Notes: generated from the sequence alone by a model not told the origin. Positions 9,126 through 18,697 are shown, counted from the first letter of the stretch. The stretch is DNA of 64,000 bases from Saccharospirillum alexandrii_A (GCF_043641555.1 NZ_JBHZRJ010000005.1:62001-126000), one strand, 5' to 3'. Numbers and translations: made by a program.

Positions 9126-9135
9126 TTCAATTGAA
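9126..9135. promoter_or_regulatory. Palindromic site, TTCAATTGAA (distal copy)
   Basis: A ten-base perfect palindrome followed by CA, so the right half reads TTGAACA as in the stronger site at 9250-9265. It lies 237 bases before the phnD-like gene. It could be an auxiliary operator for the DeoR-type regulator encoded at the end of that operon. Confidence 0.4.
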
Positions 9136-9219
9136 CAATTCAGATCAACCTTTATTGCTTAAAATTCAACAGCTTGCGCGGCAATTCTACTAAAACGCAC
9201 TTTTTTGAGGCATCCAGCC

Positions 9220-9247
9220 TTGCCTAATGAAGGTTTGCTGTTAGTAT
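9220..9247 (+). promoter_or_regulatory. Candidate sigma-70 promoter of the phn-like operon
   Basis: TTGCCT at 9220-9225 and TAGTAT at 9242-9247 with a 16-base spacer, each matching four of six consensus positions. Its predicted start point would fall inside the palindrome at 9250-9265, the arrangement expected for repression. Confidence 0.35.
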
Positions 9248-9249
9248 GA

Positions 9250-9265
9250 ATGTTCAATTGAACAT
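9250..9265. promoter_or_regulatory. Perfect 16-bp palindrome upstream of the phn-like operon
   Basis: The sequence ATGTTCAATTGAACAT is its own reverse complement. A third partial copy (ATGTTCAATT) lies at 9303-9312. DeoR-family repressors commonly bind repeats of about this size and GTTC-containing sequence, and a DeoR-family gene ends the operon. The pairing is inferred from position. Confidence 0.55.
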
Positions 9266-9361
9266 CTAACAATAACAAACGTCTGGGGCAGGTCCTTTCA
9301 GGATGTTCAATTCAAGGCATGGAGCCTTCACGCATGGACCGCACCCAATGGAGAACCAACC

Positions 9362-10342
9362 ATGAATCTGCATAAGAAAGTGCTCTGCCGCACAACCCTG
9401 ATGGCATCCGCCTTGTTACTGGGCTTCAGCAGTCACGCGCTGGCCGAATGTGAACGCGGCGCGCTCGACGCCCTGTATTGCGACACAGATGGTGACATGG
9501 TGGCCGACCTGCCCACCGACGAATCACAATGGGTTGACCCCGACACACTGATTTTCGCTTACACCCCGGTTGAAGACCCCGCCATTTACTCTGATATCTG
9601 GCAGCCCTTCATTGACCACCTCGCTGAGGTCACCGGCAAGGATGTCCGCTTTTTTGCGGTGCAGTCCAACTCGGCTCAGGTTGAAGCCATGCGCAGTGGC
9701 CGCCTTCACGTAGCGGGCTTTTCAACTGGCCCGACGCCATTCGCTGTTAATTTGGCAGGTGCCGTGCCCTTTGCCTTAATGGGCTCAAGCTCCGGGCAGT
9801 TCGGCTATACACTGCAGGTATACACCCATGTCGACTCCGATATTTATGAAATGGCCGACCTGAAAGGCAAGCGCATCGCTCATACCTCGCCTACCTCCAA
9901 CTCCGGCAACCAGGCACCCCGCGCCCTGTTCCCTGAGATGGGCGTTGTTCCAGGCGAAGATTATGAAATTTCGTTCTCTGGCAGCCACGACCAGTCCATG
10001 CTGGGTGTCGTTGCAAAAGATTACGATGCGGCACCAGTTGCCTCGGAAGTGGTGGAACGCATGGCCGCACGCGGCCTCTATGATGAGGAGGACGTGCGCC
10101 TGGTCTGGGAGTCGGATCGATTCCCGACCACCTCCTATAACCACGCCTACAACCTGCACCCCGAGCTTGCCGAAAAGGTGCGTCAGGCTTTTTATACCTT
10201 TGAATTCGCCGGTACCGAGCTGGGTGAAGAATTTGAAGGTGTAGAGACCTTTATCCCAATCAACTACAAGGATAACTGGCGCGTCATCCGCACCATTCAG
10301 GCCTCCAATGGTGTGCAGTACACCCGCGACAACCTTCAATAA
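9362..10342 (+). CDS. phnD: PhnD-family ABC transporter substrate-binding protein
   Basis: A 326-residue periplasmic protein with a signal peptide (KKVLCRTTLMASALLLGF, cleavage near SHALA). It starts at ATG 9362 behind a GGAG. The body is the PhnD fold: LIFAYTPVEDPAIYSDIW, AMRSGRLHVAGFSTGPTPFAV, GKRIAHTSPTSNSGNQAPRAL. Before the fold there is a cysteine-bounded insert, Cys30 to Cys40, followed by DTDGDMVAD (Asp41, 43, 45, 49), which resembles a DxDGDxxxD calcium loop. It probably captures a phosphonate, phosphite or phosphate ester for the ATPase and two permeases downstream. The exact ligand is not evident, and no C-P lyase genes are present in this window. Confidence 0.85.
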   Translation: MNLHKKVLCRTTLMASALLLGFSSHALAECERGALDALYCDTDGDMVADLPTDESQWVDPDTLIFAYTPVEDPAIYSDIWQPFIDHLAEVTGKDVRFFAVQSNSAQVEAMRSGRLHVAGFSTGPTPFAVNLAGAVPFALMGSSSGQFGYTLQVYTHVDSDIYEMADLKGKRIAHTSPTSNSGNQAPRALFPEMGVVPGEDYEISFSGSHDQSMLGVVAKDYDAAPVASEVVERMAARGLYDEEDVRLVWESDRFPTTSYNHAYNLHPELAEKVRQAFYTFEFAGTELGEEFEGVETFIPINYKDNWRVIRTIQASNGVQYTRDNLQ

Positions 10343-10405
10343 GCTCTTCAAATAAGAATGGGTGCCTCCGCCCAAGGGTTGGAGGCACCGTCGGGAGTGA
10401 AACAG

Positions 10406-11203
10406 ATGTTAGAAATCACCAACCTGGTAAAACGATACGGGCGCAACGATCCGGTGCTCAAAGGCCTTAATTTGAGTGTCGATGGCAGCAGCGTCGTGTC
10501 GATCGTCGGCGCGTCCGGTGCGGGCAAGAGCACCATGCTGCGCTGCATCAACCGACTGGTCGAACCGACCTCGGGCTCGATCAAGCTAAACGGTCATGAA
10601 CTGGTCAACCTTCGTGGCAGCGAGCTGCGCCATTCCCGTCGACGCATCGGCATGGTGTTTCAGGGGTTCAACCTGATCGACCGGCTGACGGTAATGGAAA
10701 ACGTTCTGTCCGGGCGGCTCGGTTATGTGTCGTTTTTCCAGGCGCTGACACGCCGCTTTCCGCAAACCGATATTGATCGTGCCTTCAACCTGATGGAGCG
10801 TGTGGGCATCGCGCACTACGCCAACAAACGGGCCGACCAGCTCTCCGGCGGTGAACGCCAGCGAGTTGCTGTGGTGCGCGCTCTGATGCAAGAACCGGAA
10901 ATTCTGCTGGCCGATGAGCCCACCGCCTCGCTCGACCCGAAGACCTCTCAGCAGATCATGAGCTTGCTGCAAACCCTGGCCAGTGAAATGTCACTGCCCG
11001 TGCTGATTAATATTCACAACGTTACCCAGGCCCGTATGTATACCGATCGCATTGTCGGCATGCGCCATGGCCAGATGATATTCGACGGCGCGCCCAAAGA
11101 TTTTAATCAGGACGCACTGGATGCCATTTATGGCGGCATCGAATCGCCGGAAGAAGACGGTGGTGAACCGCAACACCAGACGGCTCAGGAGGCACTGGCA
11201 TGA
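10406..11203 (+). CDS. phnC: PhnC-family ABC transporter ATP-binding protein
   Basis: A 265-residue ATPase. The start at ATG 10406 is chosen because GGGAG lies about eight bases upstream and the family N-terminus (MLEITNLVKRYG) begins there. Walker A is GASGAGKST, the signature LSGGERQRVAVVRAL and Walker B ILLADEPTASLD. A PhnC-typical segment is the long insert after the Q-loop (LSGRLGYVSFFQALTRRFPQTDIDRAF). It energises import through the paired permeases that follow. Its stop overlaps the next start by four bases. Confidence 0.88.
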   Translation: MLEITNLVKRYGRNDPVLKGLNLSVDGSSVVSIVGASGAGKSTMLRCINRLVEPTSGSIKLNGHELVNLRGSELRHSRRRIGMVFQGFNLIDRLTVMENVLSGRLGYVSFFQALTRRFPQTDIDRAFNLMERVGIAHYANKRADQLSGGERQRVAVVRALMQEPEILLADEPTASLDPKTSQQIMSLLQTLASEMSLPVLINIHNVTQARMYTDRIVGMRHGQMIFDGAPKDFNQDALDAIYGGIESPEEDGGEPQHQTAQEALA

Positions 11204-12018
11204 CACCCGTCAGAACCGCTACCGATGCGTCGTCGGGCAGGGTCTGGAAGAAACCCCCGTTTATTACCAACCCCTGGGTTCGGTATGGGCTGGTTGCCAT
11301 CACCCTGGTGTATTTGTACTGGGCATTTTCAACACTGCCATTCAACTGGGAACGCATTGCCGAAGGCATGCCGCGTGCGCTAAGAATTTTTGGCGGCGCC
11401 TTTCCACCGAGTTTTGAACGCGCCGGCTTGCTGTGGACCGGCTTCAAGGAAAGCTTCCAGATCGCGTTTTTATCGACATTACTGGGTGTGTTTCTGTCGG
11501 TACCCATCGCGGTTATGGCGGCGCGCAACGTCGCTCCGCTACCGGTGTATTTGCTTGGGCGTACCATCATCATCGTGTCGCGCAGTTTTCATCCGGTCAT
11601 CGTTGCCATCCTGTTTGTTGCAGCGGTCGGCTTTGGGCCACTGGCGGGCATTCTTACCCTCACGCTCTACTCCATCGGTTTTGTCGCCAAATTACTGGCT
11701 GAAGAGATTGAAGAGATCGACTGGGGCCAGGTGGAAGCCATGCGTTCGGTCGGTGCCGGCTATCTGAAGATGCTGATTTACGGTGTGTTCCCGCAAATCA
11801 TGCCGCGTCAGATTGGCTTGTCGATGTACCAGCTCGACAGCAATTTACGCGCGTCGGCCGTCGTCGGCATTGTCGGCGCCGGTGGTATCGGTGGCACGCT
11901 GATGAACGCCTTTGGACGTTACGATTACGATTTCGCATTTGCCATTCTGCTGATGATCATCGGCATCATTCTGGTCAGTGAAGGCATCAGCGGATGGGTG
12001 AGGAAAAAAGTATGGTAG
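11200..12018 (+). CDS. phnE: PhnE-family ABC transporter permease, first copy
   Basis: A 272-residue inner-membrane protein with about six hydrophobic segments. It has the permease-ATPase coupling loop EAMRSVGAGYLKMLIYGVFPQIMPRQIG and the PhnE-type end VVGIVGAGGIGGTLMNAFGRYDYDFA. It begins at an ATG overlapping the phnC stop and ends overlapping the second permease gene by seven bases. With that second permease it should form a heterodimeric channel. Confidence 0.87.
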   Translation: MTPVRTATDASSGRVWKKPPFITNPWVRYGLVAITLVYLYWAFSTLPFNWERIAEGMPRALRIFGGAFPPSFERAGLLWTGFKESFQIAFLSTLLGVFLSVPIAVMAARNVAPLPVYLLGRTIIIVSRSFHPVIVAILFVAAVGFGPLAGILTLTLYSIGFVAKLLAEEIEEIDWGQVEAMRSVGAGYLKMLIYGVFPQIMPRQIGLSMYQLDSNLRASAVVGIVGAGGIGGTLMNAFGRYDYDFAFAILLMIIGIILVSEGISGWVRKKVW

Positions 12019-12821
12019 ATCATGCAGCAAAACTGTCCGATCACGTCTGGTCTCGCTACGACCGCAAAGAGCAGTGGACGCGCTACGCAGTCTACCTGGT
12101 CACGCTGATCGCCATTGTCTGGGCGGTTCGCGACATCGACATTTTCTGGCCCTGGGTCTGGGATGCCCCCAACCAGATTCAAAACCTGGGCGCGCGCATG
12201 TGGCCGCCCCGGTTCGATACCTGGAATGCCATCTTCCATGCCATGCTGGAGACGGTACACATCGCCACCCTGTCGACCCTGCTGACCATTTTTATTGCCC
12301 TGCCGGTCTCCTACATCGCGGCACAGAACACAACACCGAACAAGGCTACCCTGTGGCTGGGCCGGTTTATTCTGGTTTCAAGCCGCTCGGTGAACACCAT
12401 CATCTGGGCGCTGCTGTTCGTAGCTATTTTTGGCCCGGGTGTACTGGCTGGCATTCTCGCGGTGATGTTCCGGTCAGTTGGCTTTATCGGCAAACTGATG
12501 GGCGAGGCCATCGAAGAAATCGACCGGCGTCCGGTTGAAGCCATGGAAGCCACTGGCGCCAGCAAAATGAAGATTGTGCTGTACGCCATTGTGCCTCAGG
12601 TGATGCCGGCGTTCTTTGCCATCATCATTCTGCGCTGGGACATCAACATCCGCGAATCCACTGTGCTCGGTCTGGTGGGTGCCGGTGGCATCGGAGTGTT
12701 GCTGCAAGGGTCGATTGACCTCTTTGCCTGGCAGACCGTTGCAACCATTCTGCTGGCGATTGTCGCACTGGTTATTCTGGGTGAAGCGGTAACCAGCGCC
12801 CTGCGCAAGAAGGTCATTTGA
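12012..12821 (+). CDS. phnE: PhnE-family ABC transporter permease, second copy
   Basis: A 269-residue inner-membrane protein paralogous to the preceding permease, with a coupling loop EAMEATGASKMKIVLYAIVPQVMPAFF and the VLGLVGAGGIGVLLQGSID segment. The start at ATG 12012 is favoured over an upstream in-frame codon because GAGGA lies before it and it overlaps the first permease stop by seven bases. It is the partner subunit of the importer channel. Confidence 0.87.
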   Translation: MVDHAAKLSDHVWSRYDRKEQWTRYAVYLVTLIAIVWAVRDIDIFWPWVWDAPNQIQNLGARMWPPRFDTWNAIFHAMLETVHIATLSTLLTIFIALPVSYIAAQNTTPNKATLWLGRFILVSSRSVNTIIWALLFVAIFGPGVLAGILAVMFRSVGFIGKLMGEAIEEIDRRPVEAMEATGASKMKIVLYAIVPQVMPAFFAIIILRWDINIRESTVLGLVGAGGIGVLLQGSIDLFAWQTVATILLAIVALVILGEAVTSALRKKVI

Positions 12822-12995
12822 AGTCGGCAAACGATGCCCGGGCGCTGCCTGCGGCATCTTCCGCCAGTCGAAACTCGCCGGCAAATCCGCTAGTATGGAT
12901 TTGGCAAAGCTGATGTTCTGTTCACCGGGTTGGACCATGCCGAGGCGCGCCTCGTACAATATCAACAAGGGTTTACTGATAGTGGCTTTATTCTA

Positions 12996-13802
12996 ATGGG
13001 TGCCAAAGAACGGCAGTACAGTATTCTCGAATGGGTGCGCGAACAAGAGCATGTCGAGGTTGAAGACATTGCCCGGCGCTTCGGTGTCACCACCCAAACC
13101 ATTCGCCGGGATATCAACAGACTCTGCGAACAGGGTTTGTTACGCCGCCGTTACGGCGGTGTCAGTTTGCCGACCAGTGCGTCAAAAAGCCCACTGGGCG
13201 ACCCCAAAGTCCGTAACCTGCTGGCCAAGCAACAGATGGCCCGGCGGGTTGCCGCTGACATACCTGAAAACGCCACCGTCAGTCTGGGCGTGGGCAGCAG
13301 CATAGAGCTGGTCGCTCAGGCGCTGATTCACCATCAGTCACTGCGCATTCTCACCAACAACCTGAGTGTCGCCTCGGCGCTTTCCGGAAACCCGGGCATC
13401 GAAGTGATTGTATCGGGCGGGCAATACCGGCATAACGATCACGATGTGGTCGGCCCGGAAGTCACCAACTTTTTCAGCTCCTTCATTACCGACTACGGGA
13501 TCATCAGCACCGGCAGCATGGACCTGAACCACGGCCTGATGGACTACGACATTCGCGAAGCGGAAGCCAGCCGAGCCATCATTTCCAACACCCGGGCTCG
13601 TTTGCTTGTGGCTGATCAGAGCAAATGGACACTGAATTCACACTGCAAAGTAGCATCGTTCAAATACGTCGATCGTTTCTACACCGATAGCCTGCCCGGC
13701 GAACAACGGCAGAACCTACCAGATACGGTTGAGGTTATCGAATGCGGAGAAACCGACGCCTCGATCGACCAATCCGATGCATTATCGGTCAGCAACCTCT
13801 GA
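12996..13802 (+). CDS. DeoR/GlpR-family transcriptional regulator of the phn-like operon
   Basis: A 268-residue protein. The N-terminal helix-turn-helix (RQYSILEWVREQEHVEVEDIARRFGVTTQTIRRDINRL) and RRRYGGV wing are standard DeoR features. The C-terminal domain has the sugar-phosphate-sensing elements GVGSSIELVAQAL, LTNNLSVASAL and GIISTGSMDLNHGLMDYDIREAEASRAII. The ATG at 12996 gives the normal family N-terminus, although its ribosome site is weak. It lies 174 bases after the second permease on the same strand. Family members respond to phosphorylated metabolites, so the imported compound may be a phosphate or phosphonate ester. Its likely targets are the palindromes at 9126-9312. Confidence 0.85.
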   Translation: MGAKERQYSILEWVREQEHVEVEDIARRFGVTTQTIRRDINRLCEQGLLRRRYGGVSLPTSASKSPLGDPKVRNLLAKQQMARRVAADIPENATVSLGVGSSIELVAQALIHHQSLRILTNNLSVASALSGNPGIEVIVSGGQYRHNDHDVVGPEVTNFFSSFITDYGIISTGSMDLNHGLMDYDIREAEASRAIISNTRARLLVADQSKWTLNSHCKVASFKYVDRFYTDSLPGEQRQNLPDTVEVIECGETDASIDQSDALSVSNL

Positions 13803-13884
13803 CGTCCATCTGCCCCGTTTGGGTTATCCAAAACGCAAACCCCCGCACCTTGCCTTGAATCTGCAAACTCAGTTTCGCTGGTCC

Positions 13885-15096
13885 TTACAAAAAAGGCATG
13901 ACGTCTATATCGAGCTGGCGCGCATCCAGCGTTCCAATAATGTCGTAACGACAGCCTTTTTTGGCCAGATCGACCAGCTCCGGCTCGACCTGAACCCGGT
14001 TCACGGTGCTGTAAAACACTCTGACCACCGGCTGCTTGGGGCTGCGTCGGTTCGCCTCAACGACTACCGCAGCGCGATTCCCCGACAACTCAACCAGCGC
14101 ACCGACCGGGTAAACCGACAGGCACCGGATAAAATCGTACACCAGGTCTTTGTCGAGGTGGAAAACACTCCACTCAATCAGCTTTCTTAGCGCCATGTCG
14201 GGCGCCATGCCCGTGTGGTAGACGCGGTCTGCGGTCACGGCATCGTACACGTCGCAGATGGCCGCCATCCGGCCATAGCGATCGATCTGCTCCCCCGCCC
14301 TATTTCGCGGATAGCCTGTGCCGTCGAGCCGTTCATGATGAAGCTGGCAAATCGACCGGCTCAGGTCGCTCAACCCGGCCGTCACGTCCAGAATTTTCTC
14401 GCCATAGGTGACATGGCGCTTCATTTCCTCCCACTCTTCAGCTTCGAGCTTGCCGGGTTTGTGCAATATCGAATCAGGCACCAGTACCTTGCCTATATCG
14501 TGCAGAATGCCGCCGATCACAAGGTCCTTTAAGACGTTGGGCTCAAGCCGCATTGAGCGACCAAATATGCCCAGCAGAATGCCGACGTTTATCGAGTGTT
14601 GGAGAAGATAGGTATCTTTTGAGCGAATATGAGACAAGCACGCCAGGGCGTTTTCGTTGGTATTGAGCGATTCAAGCAGCTCTTCGGAGGTCTCATCGAC
14701 CGCCGCCACATCGATGGGCTGGTTGTTTTTAACATCATTCAACACTTCATCCAGAACATTCCGGGCTTGCTGATAGCGCTTTTCAGCCCGGTCGCGCTCT
14801 TGCGACACAGGCACCCGCTTCACGGCCGTTCCGGCATCCGACTGAAGTTGCAACGACTCCAACTGCTGGGCTTGAATCTGTTTCTGTTCATCGGCCGGCA
14901 ATGCCTCCGGGCAATCCAGTCCCTTGGCGGTGTCTATGTACAGTTCGGTAACCCCAAGCCGCTTGATCTTCTCGATGGTCGCCAGATTGCCAATCTTGCC
15001 ACTTCGGGATGCGTTATTGCTCGGAACCCACTGGTTATTCAGATCGGAGACATACATTCCGGGCTTCAACATGCTGATCAGTATCTTCTTTATCAC
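13885..15096 (-). CDS. HD-GYP phosphodiesterase with N-terminal DUF3391 domain
   Basis: A 403-residue cytoplasmic protein predicted to hydrolyse cyclic di-GMP. The GTG at 15096 is chosen because DUF3391 proteins begin with a short basic start such as MIKKILISMLKPGMYVSDL; an ATG at 15135 would add 13 atypical residues. Residues about 1-120 are DUF3391. The HD-GYP domain (about 160-340) shows LVIGGILHDIGKVLVPDSIL with the HD pair and HHERLDGTGYP with the GYP signature. It counters the diguanylate cyclase found at 41.3 kb in principle, but a direct link is not shown. Confidence 0.85.
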   Translation of the reverse strand: MIKKILISMLKPGMYVSDLNNQWVPSNNASRSGKIGNLATIEKIKRLGVTELYIDTAKGLDCPEALPADEQKQIQAQQLESLQLQSDAGTAVKRVPVSQERDRAEKRYQQARNVLDEVLNDVKNNQPIDVAAVDETSEELLESLNTNENALACLSHIRSKDTYLLQHSINVGILLGIFGRSMRLEPNVLKDLVIGGILHDIGKVLVPDSILHKPGKLEAEEWEEMKRHVTYGEKILDVTAGLSDLSRSICQLHHERLDGTGYPRNRAGEQIDRYGRMAAICDVYDAVTADRVYHTGMAPDMALRKLIEWSVFHLDKDLVYDFIRCLSVYPVGALVELSGNRAAVVVEANRRSPKQPVVRVFYSTVNRVQVEPELVDLAKKGCRYDIIGTLDARQLDIDVMPFL

Positions 15097-15342
15097 TGTA
15101 CACCCCGAGCCATGATGAAAACCTGCCATTACCACCAGTCTATACTAGCAACATGCCCAATACCTGTCCCATATATGAGCAATTATTAATCAATGATTCA
15201 CATAGGCCAGTTGTATCGTTCACTGTTTCAGCAAAGGCTGCGAGCAGCACACGTTAATACACCTCATACGTGAAGCCGGTCTACAAATCCCGCGCTCGGG
15301 TGGTAGAGTTAAGGCGTAACCGACAGGGAGCCAGCCAACCTC

Positions 15343-16626
15343 ATGATCACCGACCCGACTGCTTTGACCCCGAGCCAGCTAAAGACCCTCGAGATTGAAC
15401 TGTTCAATCAGTTCTGCTCGTTTAAACGACGGGGACTGAATCTCGATTTAACGCGCGGCAAGCCCTCTGCCGAACAGTTAACCCTGTCCAATAGTCTGGA
15501 CGGCATTCTCAGGGGCGACTATCAATCACGCGATGGCATCGATGTGCGCAACTACGGTGGTCTGGAAGGCTTATCAGAATGTCGTGAACTGGGCGCCGCC
15601 CTGCTCGGCATGCCAGCAAACCAGGTGCTCGCCGGTGGTCATTCCAGCCTGACGCTGATGCACCAGGCGATGAGTATTGGCTACTACGATGGACTCAGTG
15701 GCCCCGGCAGCGCCTGGCGTCTGAACGGGCCAGTCCGGTGGCTCTGCCCGGTGCCAGGCTACGACAGGCATTTCAGCATCTGCGAGCACCTTGGCATCGA
15801 GATGATTCCGGTCAGCATGACCGACACCGGCCCGAACATGGACGAAATCGAACACGCCGTTCAACAAGACCCCAGCATCAAAGGTTTGTGGTGCGTACCG
15901 CGTTTTTCCAACCCGACCGGCATCGTCTACGACGAACAGACTGTTCAGCGTATCGCCAGGCTCAGCGAGATCGCCGGCGAGCACTTTCGAGTCTTCTGGG
16001 ATAACGCCTACAGCGTGCACGCACTAGCCGACGATGCCCCCGAACTTGCCAGTCTCTACGAAGCCTGCAGTGACGCGGGCACCGAAGACAGCGTACTGCA
16101 GTTCGCATCAACCTCTAAAATCACCTTTGCTGGCGCCGGGGTCGCGTTCCTGGGTGCCAGCCCCACCAACCTGAAACACATAACCGCCTCACTCAGTGCT
16201 CTGACCATTGGCCCGGACAAAGTCAACCAACTGCGGCATGCGCGCTTTTTTGAACAACACAACGCCCTCGAAACTCATATGGCTCAGCATGCGGCGGTTC
16301 TGAAACCGCGTTTTGAAGCGGTTCACCACCACTTGAAAGACGCCTTTGGCAGCAATCACCTGGGGCACTGGAAAACGGTGAAGGGCGGGTATTTTGTCGC
16401 TTTTCATACCCGGCCCGGGCTGGCCAAAACCGTTGTAAAACTCGCCGCAGAAGCGGGCGTTAAACTGACACCGGCCGGTGCCACCCACCCTTATGGCAAC
16501 GACCCGAACGACACCTGCATTCGAATCGCGCCGTCGGTGCCCAGTGTCGACGACGTCAATGCCGCCATGAACGTTTTCACGCTGTGCGTGGAACTTGCCA
16601 CCGTGCGACAGGCGCTTGATCTGTGA
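15343..16626 (+). CDS. PLP-dependent aminotransferase, Asp_aminotransf (MocR-like) subfamily
   Basis: A 427-residue fold-type I aminotransferase. It starts at ATG 15343. The N-terminus LNLDLTRGKPSAEQLTLS is the signature of the atypical aspartate-aminotransferase subfamily found in Corynebacterium and many proteobacteria. Cofactor-binding parts include GLWCVPRFSNPTGIVYDEQTV, FWDNAYSVHAL, and STSKITFAGAGVAFLGAS with the Schiff-base lysine. The C-terminal CIRIAPSVPS holds the substrate-carboxylate arginine. It probably interconverts aspartate and oxaloacetate using 2-oxoglutarate. The gene stands alone. Confidence 0.85.
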   Translation: MITDPTALTPSQLKTLEIELFNQFCSFKRRGLNLDLTRGKPSAEQLTLSNSLDGILRGDYQSRDGIDVRNYGGLEGLSECRELGAALLGMPANQVLAGGHSSLTLMHQAMSIGYYDGLSGPGSAWRLNGPVRWLCPVPGYDRHFSICEHLGIEMIPVSMTDTGPNMDEIEHAVQQDPSIKGLWCVPRFSNPTGIVYDEQTVQRIARLSEIAGEHFRVFWDNAYSVHALADDAPELASLYEACSDAGTEDSVLQFASTSKITFAGAGVAFLGASPTNLKHITASLSALTIGPDKVNQLRHARFFEQHNALETHMAQHAAVLKPRFEAVHHHLKDAFGSNHLGHWKTVKGGYFVAFHTRPGLAKTVVKLAAEAGVKLTPAGATHPYGNDPNDTCIRIAPSVPSVDDVNAAMNVFTLCVELATVRQALDL

Positions 16627-16729
16627 AGTGGCCTGACTGACCTGAAACCCTTAAATACACCCGGTCAGTTGCTACCCGATGCGCCACATCGACATGCAAC
16701 CCAGTAAAAACCTGCCAGGGAGCCGAACC

Positions 16730-18697
16730 ATGGAAGCCACAACGCCGCTCATCCCCCGCAAACACCTGTTCAGTAATCCGGAACGCAACGCACCCGTGAT
16801 CAGCCCTGATGGCCGGTACCTGGTCTGGCAGGCACCGGTCAACGGTGTCATGAACATCTGGCTGGCGCCGAGTGATGATCCAGACGCCGCACGACCGATC
16901 ACCCATGACATCCATAGGGGTATTCAGTCATGCCACTGGGCTTACAACAGCCGGGCGGTGCTTTACACCCAGGATAAGAACGGCGACGAGAACTGGCATG
17001 CCTACGCTGTAGATATCGAAACCGGTGACAGCCGAGACCTGACACCCATCAGCGGGGTGTCGGCGATGTTTACCCAGCTCAGCGAGCGCCACCCTAACCG
17101 CGTCGTCATTGGTTTGAACGACCGGGATGAATCACATCACGACCTCTACGTCATTGATGTGCTCACTGCAGAGCGCACCCTACTGGTCGAGAACCCGCGC
17201 TTTCAGACCATCATCGTGGATCGGGACTTCCAGGTTCGGCTGGCGGGGGAAGTGGAAGCCGACGGCGCCATACAATGGAATCAATACGATCAGGGCAACT
17301 GGCACCCCCTTGAGCGAATTCCTGCAGAAGACGCCATGACCACGAATATCGTCGGCTTCGAATCCGACAGCAATCAATTGCTGATGTTCGACAGCCGGGG
17401 GCGTGACACCGCTGCACTGGTTCGCTGGAATCTCGTCACCGGCGAACGCGAAACGCTGCTGGCCGATGACAGGGCAGACATTAGCAAACTGATGATCCAG
17501 CCAGGCACGCGCACGTTGCAGGCAGCGGCAGTGGAATACGAACGGCTGGAATGGATGCCTCTGGCCCCGGGCATCGAACACGACCTGGCCTTCCTTAAGA
17601 CGCTGTGCGACGGCGATTATTCAATCACCTCCAGAACGCTGGATGACCAGCAATGGATCGTTACCTACGCCAACCCGGAACAACCTCGTCACTTCTACCG
17701 CTACGATCGCACCCAACGAACGGCTGATCTCCTCTTCACCAGCCGACCACAGCTGGAAGGCGCGCCGTTGTCTTCAATGCACCCGACGATCATTACCGCA
17801 CGCGACGGGCTTAACCTGGTCAGCTACCTCAGCTTGCCTGAAGAAAGCGACCCGAAACGAACCGGCGTTCCATCGGCGCCGTTGCCCATGGTGCTGCTGG
17901 TTCATGGCGGCCCCTGGGGACGCGACAACTACGGGTGGAATGCCTACCACCTCTGGCTAGCCAACCGGGGCTATGCGGTACTCAGTGTCAACTTCCGTGG
18001 CTCCAACGGTTTCGGCAAAGCGTTTATCAACGCTGGCGACCGGGAATGGGGCAGGAAGATGCACGATGACCTGATCGATGCCGTTAACTGGGCTGTTGAC
18101 GGCGGCATCGCCCAGCGTGACAAAGTTGCAATTATGGGCGGTTCCTATGGCGGCTATGCCACCCTGGCAGGTCTGACGTTCACGCCAGAGGTGTTCGCCG
18201 GTGGTGTGGACATAGTCGGCCCGTCCAATTTGATTACGTTGCTGGAATCCATCCCGCCCTACTGGGCGCCAATATTCAATATGTTTGCCAACCGTGTGGG
18301 CGACCCACGAACTGAATCTGGCCGTGCCTTTCTCAAAGAGCGCTCACCCCTGACTTATGCACACCGAATCTGCAAGCCGCTGCTTATCGGCCAGGGCGCC
18401 AACGACCCACGGGTGAAACAACAGGAAGCCGACCAAATAGTCGCCGCAATGAAAAACCAGGGCATACCGGTTACCTATGCTCTCTATCCGGATGAAGGCC
18501 ACGGCTTCGTGCGCCCGGAAAACAACCTGTCTTTCAACGCCCTGGTCGAAGGCTTCCTCGGTACCATACTCGGCGGCCGGGTCGAACCCATCGGAACGGA
18601 CCTGCACGATACCAGCTTGCACATTCCCGAAGGCGCAGAAAACATTCAGGGATTAGACCCGAGCCTGATAAATGCCGGATACCCGGAAAACACTTAG
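16730..18697 (+). CDS. S9-family (prolyl oligopeptidase-like) serine peptidase
   Basis: A 655-residue cytoplasmic peptidase. The start at ATG 16730 follows a CAGGGAG eight bases upstream; an earlier in-frame ATG lacks a site. The N-terminal half (to about 360) has seven-bladed beta-propeller character, with ISPDGRYLVWQAP-type repeats. The C-terminal alpha/beta hydrolase carries the nucleophile motif IMGGSYGGYATL, the Asp in GQGANDPRV and the His in PDEGHGF. The oxyanion segment is LLVHGGPWGRDNYGWN. It cleaves short peptides, in the manner of acylaminoacyl peptidases. No signal peptide. Confidence 0.9.
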   Translation: MEATTPLIPRKHLFSNPERNAPVISPDGRYLVWQAPVNGVMNIWLAPSDDPDAARPITHDIHRGIQSCHWAYNSRAVLYTQDKNGDENWHAYAVDIETGDSRDLTPISGVSAMFTQLSERHPNRVVIGLNDRDESHHDLYVIDVLTAERTLLVENPRFQTIIVDRDFQVRLAGEVEADGAIQWNQYDQGNWHPLERIPAEDAMTTNIVGFESDSNQLLMFDSRGRDTAALVRWNLVTGERETLLADDRADISKLMIQPGTRTLQAAAVEYERLEWMPLAPGIEHDLAFLKTLCDGDYSITSRTLDDQQWIVTYANPEQPRHFYRYDRTQRTADLLFTSRPQLEGAPLSSMHPTIITARDGLNLVSYLSLPEESDPKRTGVPSAPLPMVLLVHGGPWGRDNYGWNAYHLWLANRGYAVLSVNFRGSNGFGKAFINAGDREWGRKMHDDLIDAVNWAVDGGIAQRDKVAIMGGSYGGYATLAGLTFTPEVFAGGVDIVGPSNLITLLESIPPYWAPIFNMFANRVGDPRTESGRAFLKERSPLTYAHRICKPLLIGQGANDPRVKQQEADQIVAAMKNQGIPVTYALYPDEGHGFVRPENNLSFNALVEGFLGTILGGRVEPIGTDLHDTSLHIPEGAENIQGLDPSLINAGYPENT

